Shown here: positions 57,492 to 64,000 of the stretch, one piece after another
How the letters are laid out: each line of letters begins with the position of its first letter
How positions within the stretch are numbered: position 1 is the first letter of the stretch
Source: Streptomyces sp. JH14
Lineage (GTDB): Bacteria > Actinomycetota > Actinomycetes > Streptomycetales > Streptomycetaceae
Direction: 5' to 3'
Assembly (NCBI RefSeq): GCF_029428675.1
Contig: NZ_JAJNEL010000001.1
Location: 6,324,001 to 6,388,000 of the forward strand
Length of the DNA: 64,000 nt
Position numbers and translations under genes: made by a program
Notes under the pieces: generated by a model
The model's input: the letters and a program-made list of their open reading frames with translations, nothing else
Databases searched by the model: none
Told to the model about the DNA's origin: nothing

Positions 57492-58916
57492 ATGTCTCCG
57501 CTCGTCCCGCCCCGGGCCGATGTCCTGGCCGCGGCGACCTCGCCCTGGACCGGGCACGACACCCGGCTCATCGTCATGGTCGCCATCGCCATCGGCGTGA
57601 TCATCTCGCTGATCGCGATCCTCGACTTCCATCCGTTCGTCGCCCTCATCGGCGGTTCCGTCGTCCTCGGCATCGGCTCGGGCACCGAACTGTCCAAGGT
57701 CGTCGACTCGTTCAGCGCCGGCATGGGCTCCACGCTCGGTTCGACCGGGGCGCTGATCGCGCTCGGCGCGATCCTCGGCAAGCTCCTCGCCGACTCCGGA
57801 GGCGTCGACCGGATCGTCGAGACCATCGGCTCGCGGTCCGGACCCCGGCTGCTGCCGTGGTCGATGGCGCTGATCGCCGCGGTCATCGGGCTGCCGATGT
57901 TCTTCGAGGTCGGTCTCGTCCTGCTGGTTCCGATCATCGTGGTCATGGCCAAGCGGACGAACACGCCGCTCGTGCTGCTCGCCGTGCCCGCTCTCGCGGG
58001 CCTGGGCACCATGCACGCCTTCGTGCCGCCGCACCCCGGTCCGCTGGTCGCCGTCAGCGCGCTCAACGCCGACGTCGGCACCACGCTCGGCCTGGGCCTG
58101 CTCGCGGCGATACCCACCGTCATCATCGCGGGCCCGCTGTACGGGAAGTTCATCGCGCGCCATGTGCGCAGCGAGGCCCCGGCCGAGCTCGTCGCCTCCC
58201 TCGTCAAGGAGGCCGACCGGGCGCGGGACGGCGGCGCGGACCGACGCCTGCCGAGCTTCGCCGTCTCCGTCGGCGCGGTCGCCCTGCCCGTCGTGCTGAT
58301 GCTCGCCAAGTCGGTCGTCGACATCGCCTTCCCCGGTGACGCCTGGTACAACCACCTGCTGGACTTCCTCGGTACGCCGCTCGTCGCGATGTTCATCGCC
58401 GTGCTCGTCGCCATGGTCGTCTTCGGTTTCCGGCTCGGCCGCAACCGCGCCGAGGTCCGTACGACGGTGTCCGCGGGCCTGCCCGCCGTCGCCGGCATCC
58501 TTCTCGTCGTCGGCGCCGGCGGCGGCTTCAAGCAGCTCATCGTGGACACCGGAGTCGCCGACGCCATCGGCAAGTTCGCCGCGGAGGCGCACATGCCGCT
58601 GCTCGTCCTCGGCTGGCTGCTCGCCGTCCTGATCCGGCTGGCCACCGGCTCGGCCACGGTCGCCACGACCGCCGCGGCAGGCATCATGGCTCCGATGGTG
58701 GCGGGCACCCCGCCGGTGGAGGCCTCCCTGATCGCTCTCGCCGTGGGTGCGGGATCGCTCTTCTTCTCGCATGTCAACGACGCCGGTTTCTGGCTGGCGA
58801 AGGAGTACTTCGGGATGAGCGTCTCCCAGAACATCAGGACCTGGTCGGTCCTCTCGACCATCGTCGCCGTGATGGGCCTGGCCATGTCCCTGCTCATGTA
58901 CGCGGTCTTCGTCTGA
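57492..58916 (+). CDS. GntP-family gluconate/sugar-acid permease
   Basis: 474 residues, about a dozen membrane helices. The family segments MGSTLGSTGALIALGAILGK, LPMFFEVGLVLLVPIIVVMA, HAFVPPHPGPLVAVSALNAD and ATGSATVATTAAAGIMAPMV are intact. GntP members import gluconate, threonate-like and other hydroxy-acids by proton symport. Its presence implies the pathway substrate is a sugar acid rather than a neutral polyol. A 13-bp hairpin follows downstream. Confidence 0.93.
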   Translation: MSPLVPPRADVLAAATSPWTGHDTRLIVMVAIAIGVIISLIAILDFHPFVALIGGSVVLGIGSGTELSKVVDSFSAGMGSTLGSTGALIALGAILGKLLADSGGVDRIVETIGSRSGPRLLPWSMALIAAVIGLPMFFEVGLVLLVPIIVVMAKRTNTPLVLLAVPALAGLGTMHAFVPPHPGPLVAVSALNADVGTTLGLGLLAAIPTVIIAGPLYGKFIARHVRSEAPAELVASLVKEADRARDGGADRRLPSFAVSVGAVALPVVLMLAKSVVDIAFPGDAWYNHLLDFLGTPLVAMFIAVLVAMVVFGFRLGRNRAEVRTTVSAGLPAVAGILLVVGAGGGFKQLIVDTGVADAIGKFAAEAHMPLLVLGWLLAVLIRLATGSATVATTAAAGIMAPMVAGTPPVEASLIALAVGAGSLFFSHVNDAGFWLAKEYFGMSVSQNIRTWSVLSTIVAVMGLAMSLLMYAVFV

Positions 58917-58973
58917 CGCCGGTCCCCGTCCGACGTCCGTCACAGCTGCGCCGTCCGCGATGCCGGCGGGCCG

Positions 58974-59007
58974 CCGGTTCCCGTACGTGAGCCCGTACGG
59001 GAACCGG
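58974..59007 (+). terminator. Perfect 13-bp hairpin between permease and dehydrogenase genes
   Basis: CCGGTTCCCGTAC and GTACGGGAACCGG enclose an 8-nt loop, 58 nt after the permease stop. It probably separates or modulates transcription of the dehydrogenase-regulator pair. Confidence 0.7.
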
Positions 59008-59091
59008 GACCGCCCCGCCCACCCGCGGACCCGTAAGAGAATCTGTCCACGCGGCCCCGCACGACCGCATCCCGCAAGGAAGAAGCATCCG

Positions 59092-60027
59092 ATGTCCGCT
59101 GAGAACTCCGCCTCCACCACCACCGCCGTACTCGGCCTCGGCGCCATGGGCCTGCCCATGGCCACCCGCCTCGCCGGTGTCTTCCCGGTCCGGGCCTTCG
59201 ACGTCTTCGAGGAGCGCCGCACCCTCGCCGCGCAGGCCGGCGCCACCCCCGCAGTCACTCCGGCCGAGGCCGCGCAGGGCGCCGATGTGGTCGTCATCGC
59301 CGTACGCGACCAGGAACAGCTGGAGTCCTGCCTGTTCGGCGGCGGGATCGTCGAGCGCGGCGCCGCCGAGTCGCTGCGTGAGGGCGCGGTCGTCGTGGTC
59401 ACCTCGACCGTCGGCGTCGACGGCGTCCAGGCCGTCGCGGCGCGCCTCGCCGCGCAGGGCGTACGGCTCGTCGACGCCCCCGTCAGCGGTGGCGCCGTGC
59501 GCGCCGGCACCGGTGACCTGCTGATCATGGTCGGTGCGGACGACGCGGCCCTCGCCGACGCCCGGACGGTCCTCGACCGGCTCGCCTCCACCCTGCACAT
59601 CGTCGGTCCCCGCGTCGGCGACGGCCAGATCATGAAGACCGTCAACCAGCTCCTGTGCGGCATCCACACCGCGGCCGCCGCCGAGTCCCTCGCGCTCGCC
59701 CGCGCTCTCGGCATCGACCTGGACCGCGCCGTCGACGTCCTGGGTCAGGGCGCCGCCGCATCCTTCATGCTGGCCGACCGCGGTCCGCGCATGGTCCAGC
59801 AGTACGACGTGAAGGAGGACGGCACCGGCGGGCCCGAGCTGCGCTCCCGCCTGGACATCATCCGCAAGGACATGAACATCGTGGTGTCCCTCGCCAAGAA
59901 GGCCGGCGTCGCCACGTCGGTGGCCGCAGCGGCCGACCAGCTGTACCAGCTCGCCATCAGCCAGGGACTGGCCGCCGAGGACGACTCGGCGCTGATCACT
60001 CTGCTCTCTCCGCGCACCGCGCGCTGA
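59092..60027 (+). CDS. 3-Hydroxyisobutyrate-dehydrogenase-like NAD-dependent enzyme
   Basis: 311 residues. Rossmann motif AVLGLGAMGLPMATRLAG; substrate site VDAPVSGGAVRAGTGDLLIM; catalytic lysine in GQIMKTVNQLLCGIHTAAAA. The family covers L-threonate dehydrogenase, tartronate-semialdehyde reductase and, as I recall, enzymes acting on branched sugar acids such as D-apionate. With the GntP permease it is the probable first catabolic step on a sugar acid. AAGGAAG lies about 9 nt before the ATG. Confidence 0.88.
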   Translation: MSAENSASTTTAVLGLGAMGLPMATRLAGVFPVRAFDVFEERRTLAAQAGATPAVTPAEAAQGADVVVIAVRDQEQLESCLFGGGIVERGAAESLREGAVVVVTSTVGVDGVQAVAARLAAQGVRLVDAPVSGGAVRAGTGDLLIMVGADDAALADARTVLDRLASTLHIVGPRVGDGQIMKTVNQLLCGIHTAAAAESLALARALGIDLDRAVDVLGQGAAASFMLADRGPRMVQQYDVKEDGTGGPELRSRLDIIRKDMNIVVSLAKKAGVATSVAAAADQLYQLAISQGLAAEDDSALITLLSPRTAR

Positions 60028-60118
60028 TCACGCCCCGTGAAGGGGAGGGGCAGCCGCTCCGACTAGGCTGAAAGCTGGTCCGCCGGGAGCATCCGGCACG
60101 TCACAGGGAGAATCAACG

Positions 60119-60799
60119 ATGGGACCAGTCGGCAGGCAGGTGCGTCCGGCCGGGCTTGGCCGGACCGTCCTCATGGACGAGGCGTACGACGCGCTGCTCG
60201 CTCTGATCCTCGACGAGGGCCTGGCGCCGGGCACGCCCCTGCGCATCGACACCATCGCCAAGGACTGGGGCGTCTCGCCGACGCCGCTGCGCGAGGCGCT
60301 CGCCAAGCTGGAGAACACCGGGCTGGTCGTACGCGTCCCGCACCGCGGCTACACGGTCGCCCCGCTTCTGGACGACGGCGGGTTCCGTGAACTGATGGGT
60401 GCCCGGCTGCTCATCGAGCCGTACAGCGCCCGCCAGGCATGCGAGCGGGACGCGGCGGGCACGGCACACGCACTGGCGGAGAGCCACCGGCTGATGGAAG
60501 CAGCGGCGACACAGCGCGCGGCGGACGACTTCCGCGCCTACCTCCAGGCCGACTCCGCCTTCCACGCCACCATCGCCCGTGCCGCCGGCAATCGCTTCCT
60601 CTCCGCGGCGATCGACCCGCTGGGCGCCCACATCCAGCGCTTCCGCCGTTTCACCGGTGGCCGCGTCACCGACACGCAGGAGGCACTGGCCGAGCACGCC
60701 GCGGTGCTGAGCGCGTTCGAGACAGCGGATGCGGATGCCTGCGAGTCGGCGATGCGCGCGCATCTGGAGGGCGTGGCGCACCGGTCGTTCGGCCACTGA
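60119..60799 (+). CDS. GntR-family regulator, FCD subfamily
   Basis: 226 residues. The N-terminal winged helix (YDALLALILDEGLAPGTPLR, TIAKDWGVSPTPLREALAKL, VVRVPHRGYTVAPL) is followed by an all-helical FCD ligand-binding domain (ELMGARLLIEPYSARQACER ... DSAFHATIARAAGN ... EHAAVLSAFETADAD) with metal-binding Asp/His positions. Such repressors sense sugar acids and related carboxylates. It probably controls the palindrome at 53870-53891. GGGAG lies 8 nt before the ATG. Confidence 0.9.
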   Translation: MGPVGRQVRPAGLGRTVLMDEAYDALLALILDEGLAPGTPLRIDTIAKDWGVSPTPLREALAKLENTGLVVRVPHRGYTVAPLLDDGGFRELMGARLLIEPYSARQACERDAAGTAHALAESHRLMEAAATQRAADDFRAYLQADSAFHATIARAAGNRFLSAAIDPLGAHIQRFRRFTGGRVTDTQEALAEHAAVLSAFETADADACESAMRAHLEGVAHRSFGH

Positions 60800-60925
60800 C
60801 CGCCGCGGGTCCCACAGCGGCTTCCCTGCGCACGGCCGTGCTTCTCACGGCTGCGTCCCTCCATGTTCCGGAGTCCGGAAAGGCCGGATGCCCACAGTCG
60901 GAGCAGCCGGGTTCCTGACGCCCGA

Positions 60926-60963
60926 AGCGGCTGGATTCTGTCCCCGGATGGGGTCCAGCCGCT
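60926..60963 (+). terminator. Hairpin terminator after the GntR regulator
   Basis: AGCGGCTGGA and TCCAGCCGCT form a perfect 10-bp stem; short CCCC/GGGG pairing is possible in the loop. It lies between the regulator and the glycosidase gene. Confidence 0.65.
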
Positions 60964-61116
60964 CTTCGGCATGCCCGGAATGATCTATTCCGTTTAGCTG
61001 AGAAAAGTGCGCTGACCCTCTTGACCTGGCCCTTTAGGCCTGTGCATGCTGCACGCACCTTTTTGTCAATGGCGTGAACTTATCTGGCGCCGACCCGGCC
61101 CTCCACACGGCGCCGA

Positions 61117-61142
61117 AGGTGTACAGGCCAGGTGTACAGGCC
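61117..61142 (+). repeat. Two tandem 13-bp units in the leader of the GH3 gene
   Basis: AGGTGTACAGGCC occurs twice without a gap, ending 15 nt before the ATG. It could be a regulator-binding pair or replication slippage; it does not encode protein. Confidence 0.7.
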
Positions 61143-61157
61143 GCGAGCAGGAGCCTC

Positions 61158-63476
61158 ATGAACCACTGGAACGACACGTCGCTCGGCGACGACGAGCGGG
61201 TCAAGGCCCTCATGGCCGAGATGACGCAGGCCGAGAAGCTGGCCCAGCTCGGGAGCTACTGGGCCAAGGCCAACGTCGGCAGCGGAGACGCCCGGGTCGC
61301 CCCGATCGAGGAGGCCCTCGCCGCCCGTGCGGGCGAGTCCACGGCCCTCGCCCACGGCATCGGCCACCTCACCCGTCCCTACGGCACCCGCCCCCTCACC
61401 CCCGAAGAGGGCCGCGCCGAACTCGTACGCCTGCAAAGGCTTCTGACCGACACCACCCGGCTGGGCATCCCCGCCATCGCCCACGAGGAGTGCCTCACCG
61501 GATTCGCCGCCTTCGGCGCCACCGTCTACCCCACGCCCCTGGCCTGGGCCGCGACCTTCGACACCGGACTGATCGAGGAGATGGGCGCCGCGATCGGCCG
61601 CGACATGGCGTCCGTGGGCGTCCACCAGGGGCTCGCCCCGGTCCTGGACGTCGTACGCGACTACCGCTGGGGCCGTGTCGAGGAGACCCTCGGTGAGGAC
61701 CCCTATCTGACCGGGCTCATCGGCACCGCCTATGTGCGCGGCGTGCAGTCCCAGGGCGTCATCGCCACCCTCAAGCACTTCGCCGGGCACGCCGCCTCAC
61801 GAGGGGCCCGCAACCACGCGCCCGTCTCCATCGGCGCCCGCGAGATGGCCGACGTGATCCTGCCGCCGTTCGAGATGGCGGTGCGCGAAGGCGCCGTGGG
61901 CTCGGTGATGAACACCTACACCGACCAGGACGGCGTCCCCGCCTGCGCCGACGAGCACCTCCTGACGACCGTGCTGCGCGAGCAGTGGGGCTTCACCGGC
62001 ACGGTCGTCTCCGACTACGGGTCGATCGCGTTCCTGCAGACCATGCACCGCGTCGCCGCCACCGAGGCCGACGCGGCCCGCCTCGCGTTGAGCGCCGGCA
62101 TGGACATCGAACTGCCCAACACCCGTTGCTACGGCGACCCTCTCGCCCAGCGGCTCGACGCAGGGCAGGTCGCGCCCGGGCTCCTGGACCGCGCCGTCGA
62201 ACGGGTTCTGCGCCACAAGCTCCGGCTCGGTCTTCTGGATGCCGGCTACACCCCGGAGGCGGACGCCGGCGTCGGCACCCCCGTCGACCTGGACTCCCCG
62301 GCGAACCGCGCGCTCGCCCGCACCGTCGCCGAACGCTCCGTCGTCCTGCTCGCCAACGAGGGCGCCGCCCTGCCCCTGGAAGGCGCCCGCACTCCCGTCA
62401 TCGCCCTGATCGGTCCGGGCGCCGACGACTCCGGCACCTTCCTGGGCTGCTACTCCTTCCCCAATCACGTGCTGCCCAAGTATCCCGGCCACCCGGCGGG
62501 GCTGGCTCTGCCCAGCCTGCGCGAGGCGCTCACTGCCGAGCTGCCGGACGTCACCTTCACCTACGAGCAGGGCTGTGCGGTGAGCGGCGACGACCGCTCC
62601 GGTCTGCCCGCCGCCGCCCGCGCAGCCGCCTCGGCCGACCTGGCCCTGGTCGTCGTCGGTGACCGCTCCGGAATGTTCGGCAACGGCACCTCGGGGGAGG
62701 GGTGCGACGCACCCGATCTCGATCTTCCGGGCGTGCAGGCGCAGTTGCTCGAGGAAGTGCTCGCCACCGGCGTCCCGGTCGTCCTGCTCGTCGTCTCCGG
62801 CCGCCCCTACGCGCTCGGAGGTCTCGCCGAGCGCTGTGCGGCCGTCGTGCAGACGTTCATGCCCGGCGAGGAGGGAGGCCCCGCACTGGCCGGCGTACTG
62901 TCGGGCCGGGTCACCCCGAGCGGCAAGCTGCCCGTACAGATCCCGGCCACCCCCGGAAGCAGTCCGGGCACCTACCTCAACCCACCCCTCGGCCGCTTCA
63001 GCGACGGCATCAGCGTCCTCGACAACACGCCCCTGTACCCCTTCGGGCACGGCATCTCGTACACCTCGTTCGGCTACGAGGACCTGCGTGTCGCCCATGA
63101 CGGGCGCGTCCCCACCGACGGGTTCATCGAGGTCTCCTGTGTCGTGCGCAACACCGGCGAGCGCGCGGGCCGGGAGACCGTCCAGCTGTACTACGACGAC
63201 CCCGTCGCGCAGGTCGCCCGCCCCACCCAGCAGTTGGTGGCCTTCGACACCGTCGGCCTCGAGCCCGGTGAGCAGGCACGGGTGTCCTTCAGGGTGCACG
63301 CCGACCAGACCTCGTACACCAAGGACGCCTCGGGCGACGGGCAGCGCATCGTCGAACCCGGCACCATCCGCCTCATGCTCGGCTCCTCCAGCGGTGACAT
63401 CCGGCTGAGCGCCGACATCGAACTCATCGGGCCGCAGCGCCGGGTGGGCGCAGACCGCCACCTCACCCACTCCTGA
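61158..63476 (+). CDS. Glycoside hydrolase family 3 (beta-glucosidase/xylosidase type)
   Basis: 772 residues. GH3 N-terminal barrel with LKHFAGHAASRGARNHAPVS and the nucleophile Asp in GTVVSDYGSI (about residue 286), then the alpha/beta sandwich (LALVVVGDRSGMFGNGTSGE) and a C-terminal fibronectin-III-like domain (GRETVQLYYDDPVAQVARPT). No signal peptide is seen, so it would hydrolyse imported oligosaccharides or glycosides. ATG 61158 follows AGGAG; the frame is open 28 codons upstream. The MFS gene downstream is a plausible importer. Confidence 0.93.
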   Translation: MNHWNDTSLGDDERVKALMAEMTQAEKLAQLGSYWAKANVGSGDARVAPIEEALAARAGESTALAHGIGHLTRPYGTRPLTPEEGRAELVRLQRLLTDTTRLGIPAIAHEECLTGFAAFGATVYPTPLAWAATFDTGLIEEMGAAIGRDMASVGVHQGLAPVLDVVRDYRWGRVEETLGEDPYLTGLIGTAYVRGVQSQGVIATLKHFAGHAASRGARNHAPVSIGAREMADVILPPFEMAVREGAVGSVMNTYTDQDGVPACADEHLLTTVLREQWGFTGTVVSDYGSIAFLQTMHRVAATEADAARLALSAGMDIELPNTRCYGDPLAQRLDAGQVAPGLLDRAVERVLRHKLRLGLLDAGYTPEADAGVGTPVDLDSPANRALARTVAERSVVLLANEGAALPLEGARTPVIALIGPGADDSGTFLGCYSFPNHVLPKYPGHPAGLALPSLREALTAELPDVTFTYEQGCAVSGDDRSGLPAAARAAASADLALVVVGDRSGMFGNGTSGEGCDAPDLDLPGVQAQLLEEVLATGVPVVLLVVSGRPYALGGLAERCAAVVQTFMPGEEGGPALAGVLSGRVTPSGKLPVQIPATPGSSPGTYLNPPLGRFSDGISVLDNTPLYPFGHGISYTSFGYEDLRVAHDGRVPTDGFIEVSCVVRNTGERAGRETVQLYYDDPVAQVARPTQQLVAFDTVGLEPGEQARVSFRVHADQTSYTKDASGDGQRIVEPGTIRLMLGSSSGDIRLSADIELIGPQRRVGADRHLTHS

Positions 63477-63502
63477 CCGGACCCTCACGGCTTTCCGGGA
63501 AC

Positions 63503-63531
63503 CCCCGCCCGGCCCCACGGGCCGGGCGGGG
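63503..63531 (+). terminator. GC-rich hairpin after the GH3 gene
   Basis: A perfect 13-bp stem (CCCCGCCCGGCCC with its complement) and a 3-nt loop, 26 nt after the stop. Confidence 0.75.
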
Positions 63532-63642
63532 CTCCCCGCCGCGAGCCCCCTGCCGCAGCCGACGACGGTCGAGCCCCGCCTCGCGCCGTGCCTCCGCATG
63601 GCTGCGCACGTCCTGCCCGCTCACAAGGAAGCAGCCCTCACC

Positions 63643-64000
63643 GTGACCACGGACACCCTCCGCAGCGCCACCGGCGCGCCCCCGGCCGGCGAGTCCGCCG
63701 CCACCGCACAGGCCGTGCCGGACCCCCGGCCCCGGCTGGTCGTCGGCATGGCGGCAGGTCAACTCGGCCTGTTCCTGGCCCTGTTGACGCCCATTCTGGT
63801 CAGCCTGCAACTCAAGGTGCAGTCGATCGTCCCCGAGGACGACCAGGTCACCTCGCTCGGCATCATCACCACGACGGGCTCGGTGGCGGCGATGCTGGCC
63901 AACCCGTTCTTCGGGCGCCTCAGCGACCGCACCACCAGCCGTTTCGGCCGCCGCAGGCCATGGCTCGTCCTGGGCATGCTGGGCCTGCTCATCGGACTGG
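63643..64000 (+). CDS. MFS transporter, N-terminal part (runs off the window)
   Basis: About 119 residues are visible. After a 35-residue hydrophilic start come helices VVGMAAGQLGLFLALLTPIL and TSLGIITTTGSVAAMLANPF, then the MFS loop motif FGRLSDRTTSRFGRRRPWLV. The loop resembles the GPH/sugar MFS group. The GTG at 63643 follows AAGGAAG about 11 nt upstream. It probably imports the glycoside cleaved by the GH3 enzyme. Confidence 0.85.
   Translation, partial: MTTDTLRSATGAPPAGESAATAQAVPDPRPRLVVGMAAGQLGLFLALLTPILVSLQLKVQSIVPEDDQVTSLGIITTTGSVAAMLANPFFGRLSDRTTSRFGRRRPWLVLGMLGLLIGL

Noticed and set aside
57261..59714. An 817-codon open frame on the minus strand across the RpiB-like, permease and dehydrogenase genes
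   Set aside because: Low-complexity, charge-biased translation with no motif; the plus-strand genes are unambiguous.
61797..63599. A 600-codon minus-strand frame opposite the GH3 gene
   Set aside because: Antisense shadow of an intact glycosidase.

Overview
The window is high-GC actinobacterial DNA and looks like Streptomyces. Evidence for this is the near-uniform G/C third codon positions, frequent GTG starts with GGAGG-type ribosome sites, 4-bp ATGA/GTGA gene overlaps, and gene types typical of streptomycetes (GAF/SpoIIE-like phosphatase, FAD-Rieske oxidoreductase, Ku fragments, IS701- and IS1182-type elements). I saw no tRNA, rRNA, CRISPR array or replication origin.

1-36 kb is an accessory, stress-flavoured and partly decaying region. 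It opens with a formate dehydrogenase operon (alpha subunit cut by the window edge and interrupted by an in-frame TAA, then the iron-sulfur beta subunit and an NrfD-like membrane subunit). Next come an SDR oxidoreductase, two small proteins sharing one domain, a CBS-pair protein, a group III Orn/Lys/Arg decarboxylase with an apparent frameshift, a HemK-like methyltransferase overlapping a CDGSH protein, and a FAD-Rieske oxidoreductase. Two copies of a 164-bp MITE-like element (14291-14454 and, inverted, 25031-25194) are each abutted by a different insertion sequence (IS1182-like 14459-16295, IS701-like 23423-25028). Between and beyond them lie paralogous hemerythrin proteins (18404, 34739), a second CBS protein, a GAF-SpoIIE-like phosphatase, another SDR, a phytoene-desaturase-like oxidoreductase with a SRPBCC partner, a HhH-GPD protein and a zinc alcohol dehydrogenase. 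Scattered among these are gene fragments: three pieces of Ku, a CBS tail, an SDR tail joined to a permease head, a TSUP fragment, an IS5-type transposase head and a GMC oxidoreductase tail.

36-64 kb is tightly packed, apparently intact chromosome. A three-gene molybdenum aldehyde oxidoreductase operon (PaoABC type) is followed by a five-gene oligopeptide ABC transporter operon that runs into a cytosolic gamma-glutamyltransferase-like gene (with an apparent one-base frameshift in a C6 run) and an inositol-monophosphatase-family gene. Then come a probably leaderless VOC protein, a nucleotidyltransferase, a second phytoene-desaturase-like oxidoreductase and a secreted thermolysin-type (M4) protease.

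From 53.85 kb a sugar or sugar-acid catabolic locus begins: TIM-barrel isomerase/decarboxylase-like protein, fused dihydroxyacetone/erythrulose-type kinase, RpiB-type isomerase, GntP-family permease, 3-hydroxyisobutyrate-dehydrogenase-like enzyme and a GntR/FCD regulator. A GH3 glycosidase and the start of an MFS transporter follow. The promoter of the first gene carries a 22-bp interrupted palindrome over its -10 element, and perfect hairpins separate the transcription blocks. The gene set resembles the published D-apionate/tetrulose routes that end in D-erythrose 4-phosphate; that assignment is an inference and is the most interesting lead in the window.
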